Assembly: GCF_005222755.1 (NCBI RefSeq)
Contig: NZ_STGD01000018.1
Location: 1 to 64,000 of the forward strand
Length of the DNA stretch: 64,000 nt
From: Roseomonas sp. HF4
GTDB taxonomy: Bacteria; Pseudomonadota; Alphaproteobacteria; Acetobacterales; Acetobacteraceae
Direction: 5' to 3'
Of the stretch, positions 8,476 through 16,872 are shown piece by piece; within the stretch, counting starts at the first letter, position 1, and every line of letters starts with the position of its first letter. Under the pieces are notes generated by a model. It was not told the origin of the DNA. It worked only from the letters and a program-made list of their open reading frames with translations, and did not search any database. The translations under genes were made by a program, and so were the position numbers.

Positions 8476-9711
8476 ATGCGCGTGAAGGACGTGAAGAAGG
8501 TCGTGCTCGCCTATTCCGGCGGGCTCGACACCAGCGTGATCCTGAAGTGGCTGCAGACCACCTATGGCTGCGAGGTGGTGACCTTCACCGCCGACCTCGG
8601 CCAGGGGGAGGAGCTGGGCCCGGCGCGGGACAAGGCCCTGCTGCTGGGCATCAAGCCCGAGAACATCTTCATCGACGACCTGCGCGAGACCTTCGTGAAG
8701 GACTTCGTCTTCCCGATGTTCCGTGCGAATGCGCTGTACGAGGGGATGTACCTGCTGGGAACCTCGATCGCCCGGCCGCTGATCGCGCAGCGCCAGATCG
8801 AGATCGCCGAAGCCGTCGGCGCCGACGCCGTGGCGCATGGCGCGACCGGCAAGGGCAACGACCAGGTCCGCTTCGAGATCGGCTACTACGCGCTCAAGCC
8901 CGACATCAAGATCATCGCGCCCTGGCGCGAATGGGACCTGGCCAGCCGCACCCGGCTGATCGAGTTCGCCGAGCAGCACCAGATCCCGATCGCCAAGGAC
9001 AAGCGCGGCGAGGCGCCCTTCAGCGTGGATGCGAACCTCCTGCACAGCAGCAGCGAAGGCAAGATCCTCGAGGAGCCCTGGGATTCGCCGGACGAGATGG
9101 TCTGGCAGCGCACCATCAGCCCCGAGGCCGCGCCCGACCGCGCGACCGAGATCACCATCGAGTTCGAGCGCGGCGACCCGGTCGGCATCAACGGTGAGCG
9201 ACTGTCACCCGCCACGCTGCTCACGCGCCTGAACGCGCTCGGCAAGGAGAACGGCATCGGGCGGCTCGACCTGGTCGAGAACCGCTTCGTCGGCATGAAG
9301 TCCCGCGGCTGCTACGAGACGCCGGGCGGCACCATCCTCTACGTCGCGCACCGCGCGATGGAATCCATCACGCTCGACCGCGAGGCCGCGCACCTGAAGG
9401 ATTCCCTCATGCCGCGCTATGCCGAGATCATCTACAACGGCTTCTGGTTCAGCCCGGAGCGCCGGATGCTCCAGGCGCTGATCGACGAAAGCCAGGCCAG
9501 CGTGACCGGCACGGTCCGGCTCAAGCTCTACAAGGGCAATACCATCGTCACGGGCCGGAAGTCGCCCAACAGCCTGTATTCCATGAAGCACGTGACCTTC
9601 GAGGACGACCAGGGCGCGTATGACCAATTCGATGCGCAGGGCTTCATCAAGCTGAACGCGCTGCGGCTGCGGCTGGGCGCGATGGCGGGGCGCAAGGGCG
9701 GCGCGCTGTAA
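8476..9711 (+). CDS. argG: Argininosuccinate synthase
   Basis: A 411-residue cytoplasmic enzyme. It joins citrulline and aspartate with ATP to form argininosuccinate, the next-to-last step of arginine synthesis. The PP-loop YSGGLDTS is at residues 13-20. [13 protein letters not shown] and the [17 protein letters not shown] segments of the synthase domain follow, then [14 protein letters not shown] of the C-terminal domain. Length and full-span similarity are as expected. It is flanked by hairpins on both sides and is probably a single-gene unit. The neighbouring genes have no arginine link. Confidence 0.97.
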   Translation: MRVKDVKKVVLAYSGGLDTSVILKWLQTTYGCEVVTFTADLGQGEELGPARDKALLLGIKPENIFIDDLRETFVKDFVFPMFRANALYEGMYLLGTSIARPLIAQRQIEIAEAVGADAVAHGATGKGNDQVRFEIGYYALKPDIKIIAPWREWDLASRTRLIEFAEQHQIPIAKDKRGEAPFSVDANLLHSSSEGKILEEPWDSPDEMVWQRTISPEAAPDRATEITIEFERGDPVGINGERLSPATLLTRLNALGKENGIGRLDLVENRFVGMKSRGCYETPGGTILYVAHRAMESITLDREAAHLKDSLMPRYAEIIYNGFWFSPERRMLQALIDESQASVTGTVRLKLYKGNTIVTGRKSPNSLYSMKHVTFEDDQGAYDQFDAQGFIKLNALRLRLGAMAGRKGGAL

Positions 9712-9718
9712 GCCAGGG

Positions 9719-9760
9719 GCGGGGGAGCAGAACCTCCCCCGCGCTCCCTCCCTTCCTTGG
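9719..9760. repeat. G-rich hairpin element after argG
   Basis: GCGGGGGAG (9719-9727) pairs with CTCCCCCGC (9734-9742) across the loop CAGAAC, and CCTTCCTTGG follows at 9751-9760. Read on the minus strand, the order is CCAAGGAAGG, a G-rich spacer, then the hairpin. This is the same layout as the element at 61535-61579. It lies 8 bases after the argG stop and may act as its terminator. Confidence 0.5.
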
Positions 9761-9807
9761 CCATTTGGACCTGACAGAAGCGGGCGGCGCGGCGTGCCCG
9801 ACGACGG

Positions 9808-9838
9808 CGGGGGGAGGCAACTCCCCCCGACCTTCCCC
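9808..9838. repeat. G-rich hairpin element with GCAA loop at the 3' end of a Bug gene
   Basis: CGGGGGGAG (9808-9816) and CTCCCCCCG (9821-9829) form a nine-pair stem closed by GCAA, a stable tetraloop of the GNRA class. On the minus strand it is preceded by GGGGAAGG, which abuts the stop codon of the Bug gene. It stands between the convergent argG and Bug genes and could end transcription from both. Confidence 0.55.
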
Positions 9839-10794
9839 TACCCCGCCAGGCTCATCCCGGTTTCCGACACGAGGCGGCGCACCATCTCTGCGTCCCGCCG
9901 GATCACCGCCCCGAATTGCTCCGCCCCGGCGGTGACGGCGTCGTTCCCCGTCGCGGCCAGCCGGTCCCGCACGGCGGCGTCGGATGTCGCGGCGGCCGCC
10001 GCGGCTTCCAGCCGCGCGACCACGTCCCGCGGCGTGCCCGCCGGCGCGAAGATCCCGTTCCACGACGTGAGGTCGAAGCCGGGGAAGCCGCTCGCCGCGA
10101 TGGTCGGCAGATGCGCGAGACTGCCGCGCTGATCGGCGCTGGTCAGCGCGATGCCGCGGGCGCGACCGGCATCGACCACGGGCTTCAGGGAATTCGCCGT
10201 CCCGATGGCGCAGGGGAGGTTCCCCGCCGCCACGTCCCGCGCGGCTTCCGCCCCGCCGCGATAGGGCAGGTGTTCCAGCGCGACGCCGGCCCGATGCGCG
10301 AGCAGCGCGCCCGCCAGGTGCCCCGGCGTGCCGATGCCCGGCGTGCCGTAGGGAACGCCTTGTCGGCGCCGCGCCTCGGCCAGGAAGTCCGCGAGGTCGT
10401 TCGCCGGGAAGCCCCGCGTGACCACCAGCACGTAGGGCGCGGCGACGACCTGCGCGACGGGCGCGAAGGCGGTCGCGTAGTCGAAGGGCAGGCCGCGCTG
10501 GACCAGGGGCTGCACCACGAAGCCGAAGCTGTCGAAGAACAGCGTCGAGCCGTCGGGCGGGGCGGCGGCGACGACGCCCGCGCCGATCGCGCCGCCGGCG
10601 CCGGGGCGGTTCTCGACCACGATCGGCACGCCGAGATGCTCGGACATCTTCGGCTGAAGCAGGCGCATCACCGTGTCGGACTGCCCGCCGGGCGCGAAGG
10701 GCACGACGACACGGACCGGCCGGGCCTGCGCCGCGGCAACGCGCGGCGCGGCGAGCATCGCCGCGGCCCCGAGAACAAGGCGTCGGGTCTGCAT
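9838..10794 (-). CDS. Bug-family (TctC-like) extracytoplasmic solute receptor
   Basis: A 318-residue periplasmic binding protein of the tripartite tricarboxylate transporter type. A signal peptide with a TRRLVLG twin-arginine-like start and cleavage near AAAQ (about residue 23) leads into the family opening RPVRVVVPFAPGGQSDTVMR. PIVVENRPGAGGAIGAGVVA and the later HLPYRGGAEAARDV complete the signature. Receptors of this family bind carboxylates, amides or aromatic acids. No TctA/TctB membrane genes are nearby, so it is an orphan receptor, as is common for Bug proteins. The ligand is unknown. Confidence 0.93.
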   Translation of the reverse strand: MQTRRLVLGAAAMLAAPRVAAAQARPVRVVVPFAPGGQSDTVMRLLQPKMSEHLGVPIVVENRPGAGGAIGAGVVAAAPPDGSTLFFDSFGFVVQPLVQRGLPFDYATAFAPVAQVVAAPYVLVVTRGFPANDLADFLAEARRRQGVPYGTPGIGTPGHLAGALLAHRAGVALEHLPYRGGAEAARDVAAGNLPCAIGTANSLKPVVDAGRARGIALTSADQRGSLAHLPTIAASGFPGFDLTSWNGIFAPAGTPRDVVARLEAAAAAATSDAAVRDRLAATGNDAVTAGAEQFGAVIRRDAEMVRRLVSETGMSLAG

Positions 10795-10947
10795 TGGGGT
10801 CTCCGTGAGAGAGGTCCCGGCGGGCGGCAGGATTCCCGGGCGACCCGCCGTCGGTCAACACCATTCCGTCGCCCCACGGGGCCGTCCCAGGTTTGAGGCG
10901 TCGGCGAGGTGGTCTAGGTTCGGCCGGTGCTGTCGAAAGGAATCGTC

Positions 10948-11514
10948 ATGCCGGCCATCGCCTACAGGATCCTAGCCGCGGCGGCGGTCCTTATCGCCGG
11001 TGGACTGGCTGCGCCGGCCTCGGCCCAATCTCCCTGCCTCGGCCGGCTGTCCGCCAACGCCTTCGCCCCCGTGCCGCGCAATGCTGCCGTGGCGGTGCCG
11101 GACCGTGCGGGCACCGAGAACGAGCGCCGGCTGCGCGAGGCCGTGCTCGCGGCGCTGCGCACCAACGGCCGGCAGGTCAATGCGGAGGCGCCCTACATCC
11201 TGTCCTGGCGCGGCGGCATCTCGGCCGAGGGCGGCAGCCGCGGCGGCTTCTCGGACACGCTGCAGGACCGCACCTTCCGCGAGAGCGACGACCTGAGCTG
11301 GGCGCACGACCTGCCGCGCATGGGCGGGCGGCAGATGCCGACGCTGCGCGTCTCGGGCGTTGTGGAACTGCGGGAACGCGCCTCCGGCCGGGTGGTCTGG
11401 ACGGCGGTGCTGTCCTGCGAGCGGCACGGCACGGACGATGCCGCGCTGTTCGGCCACCTGGCGAATGCGGTGGCGCCCTGGATCGGGCAGCCGGTGGCTG
11501 GGCGGCCGTTCTGA
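10948..11514 (+). CDS. Exported protein of unknown function
   Basis: A 188-residue protein with a clear signal peptide (MPAIAYRILAAAAVLIAGG, cleavage near ASAQ). The mature part has one cysteine near the start and one in VLSCERHG, which could pair. There are no other recognisable domain motifs. The middle has an arginine/glycine-rich segment (GGSRGGFSDTLQDRTFRES), then beta-type stretches (TLRVSGVVELRERASGRVVWTAVLSC). The ATG at 10948 has AAAGGA upstream and gives the better signal peptide than a GTG at 10927. It is divergent from the Bug gene at 9838-10794. I do not recognise the family. Confidence 0.75.
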   Translation: MPAIAYRILAAAAVLIAGGLAAPASAQSPCLGRLSANAFAPVPRNAAVAVPDRAGTENERRLREAVLAALRTNGRQVNAEAPYILSWRGGISAEGGSRGGFSDTLQDRTFRESDDLSWAHDLPRMGGRQMPTLRVSGVVELRERASGRVVWTAVLSCERHGTDDAALFGHLANAVAPWIGQPVAGRPF

Positions 11515-11560
11515 CCTGAGGACGGCTGCGGGCCCGCAGCCCGCGCCGCCCCCGAATGAC

Positions 11561-11600
11561 AGGGAAGGTTGGGAGTCCGGGGGAAGTTCCCGTCCCCCGG
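11561..11600. repeat. G-rich hairpin element between convergent genes
   Basis: AGGGAAGGTT (11561-11570) is followed by a hairpin of CCGGGGGA (11577-11584) and TCCCCCGG (11593-11600). The segment matches the element at 61535-61579 in order and wording (GGAAGGTT, G-run, GGGGGAAGT, C-run). It separates the convergent exported-protein and Bug genes and may terminate both. Confidence 0.5.
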
Positions 11601-11607
11601 CCTTTCC

Positions 11608-12582
11608 TCAGCCTTCCGGCCGCAGCCCCAGCCGACGGATGATCCCGCCCCAGCGCTGCACGTCGCTGCGCAGCAGGGCCTGGAATGTCGCGGGGTCGCT
11701 GCCCACCACCACGAAGCCCGCGCGCTCCAGCGCCTGGCGCTGCTCCGGCACCGCCAGCGCGCGCGTGGCCTCGGCCGAGACGCGGGCAATGCGGTCCGCC
11801 GGTGTGCCGGCCGGGGCGAACAGCCCGATCCAGGCGACGGCCGGGTCGCTGTCGACGCCGCTCTCGCGCATGGTCGGCACGTTCGGCAGGGCGGAAAAGC
11901 GTTCCGGGCTGGTCACCGCAAGCGCGCGCACCTGGCCGCCCTGGACCTGGCCGAGCACACCGCCGGAGGCCGCGAAGAAGGCCTGGATGCGCCCGGCGAC
12001 AAGGTCGAGCACCGCCTGGCCCACCGCGCGATACGGCACGTGCACCGCCTGGAAGCCCTGCGTCGCCGCCAGGTCCTCCATCACGAGGTGCGACAACGTG
12101 CCCGGCCCGGTCGATGCGTAGGAGATCTTTCCCGGATTGGCCTTCGCATAGGCCACGAACTCGGCCGCCGTGTTCGCAGGCACCGAGGGATGCACCGCCA
12201 GCACGAAGGGCAGCCGCGCGAGCAGCGAGACGGGCATCAGGTCGGTCTCGGGGTCGTAGCCCAGCGCCGGGTTGAGGATCTTGCCCGTGCTGCCCGGCCC
12301 GCCGATGGAGACGCCGAAGGTGTGGCCGTCGGTCGCGCGGGCGATCTGCTCGGTGCCGATGTGGCCGCCGCCGCCGGCGCGGTTCTCGACCACCACGGGC
12401 TGTCCCAGCACCTGCTGAAGGTGAGCCGAGACGACGCGCGCCGCGAGGTCCGGCGTCGATCCGCCCGGGAAGGCCACGATGATGCGCACCGGCCGGTCGG
12501 GCCAGGGCGACTGCGCGCGCACGGCGGCGGGCAGCAGCGACAGGGCGGGCAGCGCGGCCAGGCCGCGGCGGGTGATGGTCAT
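11608..12582 (-). CDS. Bug-family (TctC-like) extracytoplasmic solute receptor
   Basis: A 324-residue periplasmic receptor. The signal peptide starts MTITRRGLAA (twin-arginine-like) and is cut near AVRAQ. Family segments are RPVRIIVAFPGGSTPDLAARV, QPVVVENRAGGGGHIGTEQIA and HVPYRAVGQAVLDLVAGRIQ, and the C-terminus keeps the FAPAGTPADRIARV motif. The ATG at 12582 has a strong GGAGGAG site eight bases away, so the longer frame to 12702 was not used. It is a second orphan receptor without membrane partners, distinct in sequence from the one at 9838. The ligand is unknown. Confidence 0.93.
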   Translation of the reverse strand: MTITRRGLAALPALSLLPAAVRAQSPWPDRPVRIIVAFPGGSTPDLAARVVSAHLQQVLGQPVVVENRAGGGGHIGTEQIARATDGHTFGVSIGGPGSTGKILNPALGYDPETDLMPVSLLARLPFVLAVHPSVPANTAAEFVAYAKANPGKISYASTGPGTLSHLVMEDLAATQGFQAVHVPYRAVGQAVLDLVAGRIQAFFAASGGVLGQVQGGQVRALAVTSPERFSALPNVPTMRESGVDSDPAVAWIGLFAPAGTPADRIARVSAEATRALAVPEQRQALERAGFVVVGSDPATFQALLRSDVQRWGGIIRRLGLRPEG

Positions 12583-12721
12583 GGTGTCTCCTCCGGCGGG
12601 CGGGTTGGTCCCGCGGCCTCCTCGAATCCGATGCGCCGCCTCCCTCGCGGCATGCGGCGCCGGCATTGCAGCGTTTGCAGCATGGCCTTGCTCCTGCGGC
12701 AAGACGCAGCCTGGCGGCGTT

Positions 12722-12749
12722 TTGCCATTTACAGTTGCATAAGGATTAT
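12722..12749 (+). promoter_or_regulatory. Possible sigma-70-type promoter for the lipoprotein gene
   Basis: An AT-rich island in otherwise GC-rich DNA spans about 12720-12765. TTGCCA (12722-12727) and GATTAT (12744-12749) are spaced by 16 bases and would start transcription some 30-35 bases before the GTG at 12791. The match is by eye and the register is uncertain. Confidence 0.3.
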
Positions 12750-12790
12750 GTGAACAATCTGGACGCGTTCGTCAGGCAGGAGCGCTATCC

Positions 12791-13450
12791 GTGAAGATTG
12801 TCTTGCGCGTGCTGGTCCTTGGCTGTGCGGTGGCCAGCCTGCCTGGGTGCGCGACCGTGGCGCTGAATGCCGCGCTCCGCGCCGCGCATCCGAGCCCGCC
12901 CTGGAACGGGGAGGTGGCGATCGCCTCCGAGCCCGCCGGTGCGCGCTGCACCGTCAACCGCGGCGACCGCGTGATGGCCGAGGTCGCGGCGACGCCCGGC
13001 ACGGTCCGCCTCGACCGCTCGCATGCGGAACTCGAGGTGCGCTGCACCGCGGATGGCCACCTCGCCGCCGCCGAGCCGATCCGCCCGCGCGACGACCCGG
13101 CCGTGTTCCGCATGGCGCCGAACGGGATCATCGGCGCGACGGCAACCGTGATCAGCCTCGCCGCCGCCCGGACCATGCGCTACCCGGGCGAGGTGACGGT
13201 CGCCCTGCCGCCCGTCGCCTTCCCCAGCGAGGCCGCGCGGGACGGCTGGTTCGCCGCGCGCCGCGACGCCATTCTCGCCCGCCGCGCGACCGACCTCGCG
13301 CAGGCCGAGGAACGCTGCACCGCGAACCCGGATTCCGGCTGCGATCCGGCACTTCTGGTGATGCGGGCGGAGCAGGAGGAAGACCTGCGGCGCCTCGCGG
13401 CCCTGCAGGACCAGGCTGGCGTCGCCACGCAGATGGCGGTCGCGCAGTAG
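12791..13450 (+). CDS. Predicted lipoprotein, PEGA-like
   Basis: A 219-residue protein starting with GTG. The N-terminus is a lipoprotein signal with the lipobox LPGC, so the mature protein begins at Cys20 and is membrane-anchored. Residues 40-100 (EVAIASEPAGARCTVNRGDRVMAEVAATPGTVRLDRS) look like a PEGA-type beta domain, which usually carries an SxPxGA-type motif. A short hydrophobic stretch (GIIGATATVISLAAA) and a charged helical C-terminus follow. The role is unknown; such lipoproteins are often envelope-structural. An AT-rich promoter-like island lies upstream. No operon partner is visible. Confidence 0.8.
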   Translation: MKIVLRVLVLGCAVASLPGCATVALNAALRAAHPSPPWNGEVAIASEPAGARCTVNRGDRVMAEVAATPGTVRLDRSHAELEVRCTADGHLAAAEPIRPRDDPAVFRMAPNGIIGATATVISLAAARTMRYPGEVTVALPPVAFPSEAARDGWFAARRDAILARRATDLAQAEERCTANPDSGCDPALLVMRAEQEEDLRRLAALQDQAGVATQMAVAQ

Positions 13451-13968
13451 CGCGCCGCCCGCCAATGCGAACGGCCTGCGCCTGCTGAAACATCCTTCCC
13501 GTCTTGCTTCGCGGTCGAGGCGTCGGATCGCGGCGGCGGGATGCTGGGACGTCGTGTGCGGGGCCAGGGTGAGTCGGCGTCTTCCGGCTCGCTGCGCGAC
13601 CTGATCCCGGACGACCACATCCTTCACGTGCGTCTTTGCCGCGCGGGATCGACGCGACCATACCCGCCGAGGCCGAGCAGCCCTCCCGGGTGCGGAACCC
13701 GTCCGGCGCGCCGCTTCAAGCAGGACGCGAAGCACCGCGCTGTCCGCCGCCCGCGGGGGACGGTCCCGCGCCGGCACGGCAACCCCGACAGTGGGGCGTT
13801 TCCAGGCCTGTCGCGACGGCATCACCGACTGCGAGTCCCGCCACCTGCGCGCAGAGGAACACCCGTCACCGCCTCCCGGCACCGCGCGGACAAAACCGAC
13901 GGCCCTGCGAGGCATCAAGCGCTCAGCGGTTGTTCCTCGACAGGCCCGTGCGGTTCGCATGGGCCACC
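13451..13968. other. Gene-poor stretch, nothing recognised
   Basis: About 520 bases separate the lipoprotein gene from the convergent ABC gene. Open frames exist on both strands, as expected in GC-rich DNA, but they are arginine/proline-rich and show no domain motif, signal peptide or credible ribosome-binding site. Neither a tRNA-like cloverleaf nor a long inverted repeat was seen. It may be decayed coding DNA or a structured 3' region. Confidence 0.4.
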
Positions 13969-15804
13969 TCAGCGCGCATCCTGCCCATGGCCGTAGCCGC
14001 GGCGCAGCCAGTCCACGAGCGGCAGCGGGCGCCGGCGCGGCGCCGAGGCCGCGCGACGCCGGGCAGCGACCTGCTGGAGGAGCACCAGGCCACCCGGCGC
14101 GCGCTGCAGCGTCAGGCGCCGGTCGAAGGCATCGACATCCCCCGGATGGTGCCCGATGAGCAGCACGCCTGCGTCCGGCACGACCTCGTCGAGCAGCGCG
14201 ATCATGGCGCCGGCCTCCTCGGGCTCGAGCGCGCCGGTCGTCGCGCCAAGCAGCACCCAGCCGGGCCGCTGCAGCGCGATGCGCGCGAAGGCCAGGCGCT
14301 GCATCTCCGAGACGCCGAGGTCATGGTCCCAGTTCGTCGCCTCCGCGAGGCGCGGCGCCAGGTAGCTGAGGCCCGCCTGCGCCAGCGCCTTCGCCATGGT
14401 CTCCGGCGGATGGGCAGCCTCCTCCTCCGGGAAGGCCAGGGCGGCGGCCAGGGTCCCCTCGGGCAGGTAGGGTCGCTCGCCGATCGAGAGCAGCCCGTCA
14501 TCCTCGGGCAGCAGCACGATGCCGCGCCCCCAGGGCCAGATCCCTGCCAGAACGCGGAACAGCGCCTGCGCGGCTTCGGCCTCGCCCTCGACCAGCACGC
14601 GCTCGCCGCGCACGACGGCGAGGTCGATGTCGGACAGCAGCGCCGTCCCGTCCGGGGCCGCGATGCAGAGGCCCCGCGCGCCGAGCCCGACCCCCGCCGC
14701 GCGATCGAAGACGATGGCGTCGGGGCCCGTGCGCGCGGCCTCCGCCGCCACGATGCGGATGCCGTCCTCGAGCGCCAGCACGCGCTCGACCGAGGCACGC
14801 CATTCGGCGATCTTCGCGAGGTTGTCGACCGGCCAGGACAGCGCCGCGGTCACCTGCTGGAAGGCCTGCGCCGTCTGCATCAGCCCGCCGAGCGACAGCG
14901 TGCCGACGATGTAACGCGGCGTCGCCACCAGGATCGGAAAGACGGGCGCGAGCGCGAGGTAGCCGGAGGAGAAGGCCATCAGCCGCGACAGCCCCTGCGT
15001 CTGCGCGCCCCAGGCCGCGCCGATCGTCGCGAAGGCGGTGGCGAGGCGGCCGCGCTCGCGCGCCTCTCCGCGCGCAAGGGCGAGCAGCTCGGCGGTCTCC
15101 CGCGCATGCACGAGGCCGAAGCGGAAATCGGCCTCCCGCGTCTGGCGCAGGTCGGTCGCGCGCACCAGCGGGCGGCCGAGCAGGAAGGCCACCGCCGACC
15201 CCGCCGCCGCATAGAGCACGGCCAGCGCCACCATGTGTCCCGGCAGGTCGAGTCCGAACACCTCGACGCGCCCGGACAGCGCCCACAGGATGCCGACGAA
15301 GGAGACCAGCAGCAGCACCGCGTAGATGAGGCTCTGCAGGAGGTCGAGCGCGTATTCCGTCGCGATCCGCACATCCTCGGCGATGCGCCCGTCCGGGTTG
15401 TCGGTGGGGCCGCCGATCTGCATCACCTGGAAGTGGCGCGCCTCGGCCAACCAGTCGCCGATCACGCGCGCCGTGACCCAGCGCCGCCAGGACAGCGCCA
15501 GGCGTCGCTTGACCACGATGTCGGCCGCGCCCGCCAGGACGGTGGCGCCGACGATCAGCGCGAAGATGCCGATCTGCACGAGGAAGCGGTCCATCGAGCG
15601 CCGCTCCAGCGCATCGAACAGGTCCGCGCTCCAGAGGTTGAGGCGGATCGCGAGCGCCACATGCGCCGCCGAGAGCAGCGTGAGCCCCGCGAGCAGCGCG
15701 CGCGCCCGCCACCGCTCCGGGCCGCCGCGCCAATAGCCGCCCGCAAGGCGCAGGAAGTCGCGGAAGAAACGCGCCTGGCCGGAATGTTCGGCCCCTGCGG
15801 TCAT
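13969..15804 (-). CDS. ABC permease-ATPase fusion (SbmA/YddA type) with degenerate ATPase motifs
   Basis: A 611-residue protein. Residues 1-345 form the membrane part typical of the SbmA/BacA/YddA group, including the family phrases NPDGRIAEDVRIATEYALDL (near 136-155) and the SWPVDNLAKIAEWRASVERV junction. Residues 360-590 align with an ABC ATPase, but key residues are gone. The Walker A position (405-416) reads VEGEAEAAQALF with no GxxGxGKS/T, and the Walker B end (516-521) reads WVLLGA instead of a hydrophobic run ending in Asp-Glu. The signature region reads LGVSEMQ. The H-loop His552 and the flanking GERPYLPEGTL remain. The frame is intact. The start ATG overlaps the upstream dehydrogenase stop (ATGA). 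Confidence 0.88.
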   Translation of the reverse strand: MTAGAEHSGQARFFRDFLRLAGGYWRGGPERWRARALLAGLTLLSAAHVALAIRLNLWSADLFDALERRSMDRFLVQIGIFALIVGATVLAGAADIVVKRRLALSWRRWVTARVIGDWLAEARHFQVMQIGGPTDNPDGRIAEDVRIATEYALDLLQSLIYAVLLLVSFVGILWALSGRVEVFGLDLPGHMVALAVLYAAAGSAVAFLLGRPLVRATDLRQTREADFRFGLVHARETAELLALARGEARERGRLATAFATIGAAWGAQTQGLSRLMAFSSGYLALAPVFPILVATPRYIVGTLSLGGLMQTAQAFQQVTAALSWPVDNLAKIAEWRASVERVLALEDGIRIVAAEAARTGPDAIVFDRAAGVGLGARGLCIAAPDGTALLSDIDLAVVRGERVLVEGEAEAAQALFRVLAGIWPWGRGIVLLPEDDGLLSIGERPYLPEGTLAAALAFPEEEAAHPPETMAKALAQAGLSYLAPRLAEATNWDHDLGVSEMQRLAFARIALQRPGWVLLGATTGALEPEEAGAMIALLDEVVPDAGVLLIGHHPGDVDAFDRRLTLQRAPGGLVLLQQVAARRRAASAPRRRPLPLVDWLRRGYGHGQDAR

Positions 15805-16643
15805 GGCCGCTCGAGGAAGGCGGCCAGGTCCGCGATCTCGACCGCGCCGCTCGGCCCGGCCAGGCGCTCGTAGAATGCCGCGGCGCCGCGGTAGATGGCC
15901 GCCGCCGCCGGGTCCTCGGCGACGAAGGCGGCGATCTCCTCCATCTCGCCGGACCAGCGATAGGCCTTGCCGTACATCGAGGGCACCATGCGCCCGAACC
16001 ACGCCGCGAGCGCCGGCTGGCTCGATGCGAGCTCGGCGCGCAGCGCCTCGGCCGCGCCTGCCCGCGTGGAGGCGAGCATCATGGCGGAGGCGATCGCGAC
16101 CAGCCCCTTCGTGATGCCGGCATAGGACATCTTGAGCGCGGAGGCTGCGCCGACCGCGCCCTCGACGATCCGGACATCGAGGCCGCGCCCATCGAGCAGC
16201 GCCGCGAGCAGCGGCGCATCGGCGCCCGAAACATAGAGGACCGGACCGGCATAGCCGTCCCGCGGCGGGCCGCCGATGATCCCGGCATCGACCAGGCGCA
16301 GCCCATAGACGCCGCACAGCGCCGCCATCCGGCGCATCGTCTCGGGGCTCACGGCGTTGCAGTCGGCGTAGAGCGGCTGCTGCGGTGCCGCCGCGAAGGC
16401 TGGCGCGAGCCGTTCGGCCGTGGCCAGCGCCTCGGCCGGCGGCAGGATGGAGAGGAAGGCGTCCGCCCCGGCCAGCGCAGCCTCGGCCACGGGCTCCATG
16501 CCGGCCGCGGCGGCCCGCGTCGCGCTTGCGGCGCTGCGGCCGTCGAGGCAGGTCAGGACGCGCACGCCATGGGACGACAATCGGGCGGCGATGCCTGCCC
16601 CCATTGCCCCTTGCGCCAGGATCGCCACCACGGGTTCGGTCAT
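15801..16643 (-). CDS. NAD(P)-dependent dehydrogenase with C-terminal DUF1932-like domain
   Basis: A 280-residue protein. The N-terminal Rossmann domain starts VVAILAQGAMGAGIAARLSSHG; the usual first GxGxxG glycine is replaced, and the motif reads GAMGAG. This fold is shared with 3-hydroxyisobutyrate dehydrogenases. DCNAVSPETMRRM and DAGIIGGPPRDGYAGPVLYVSG match the substrate region, and ALKMSYAGITKGLVAI carries the catalytic Lys of beta-hydroxyacid dehydrogenases. The C-terminal helical part fits DUF1932. The ATG at 16643 lies head-to-head with the TauD gene. Translation continues into the defective ABC gene by a 4-base overlap. The substrate is unknown. Confidence 0.85.
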   Translation of the reverse strand: MTEPVVAILAQGAMGAGIAARLSSHGVRVLTCLDGRSAASATRAAAAGMEPVAEAALAGADAFLSILPPAEALATAERLAPAFAAAPQQPLYADCNAVSPETMRRMAALCGVYGLRLVDAGIIGGPPRDGYAGPVLYVSGADAPLLAALLDGRGLDVRIVEGAVGAASALKMSYAGITKGLVAIASAMMLASTRAGAAEALRAELASSQPALAAWFGRMVPSMYGKAYRWSGEMEEIAAFVAEDPAAAAIYRGAAAFYERLAGPSGAVEIADLAAFLERP

Positions 16644-16872
16644 GCCGTCCCGTCTAGCGCAACGTGGTGCCTGCGGGCGAGCGGCACGATCGCGCACCGC
16701 GTCGGCGCGCAGCCGGGGTTGTCGCTCCGCCGATGCGGGCATAGCCTCGGCAAAACGGGACGCGTCATGTCCCGGCGGGAAGGAAATGTCGTCGAGATGC
16801 CGACCGCCTGAGCGTGGCGGGCGCCAGCATCCGTCTTCGCCTTCCCGCAACGGCAGGAAGGGAACGATCTGC

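Noticed and set aside
13451-13968. Hidden gene or tRNA in the gene-poor stretch
   Set aside because: No frame shows motifs or a start signal, and no cloverleaf-like fold was seen.
16767-16811. 14-residue open frame ahead of the TauD gene as a leader peptide
   Set aside because: It has no run of regulatory codons and no attenuator-like stem follows. It is short enough to occur by chance.
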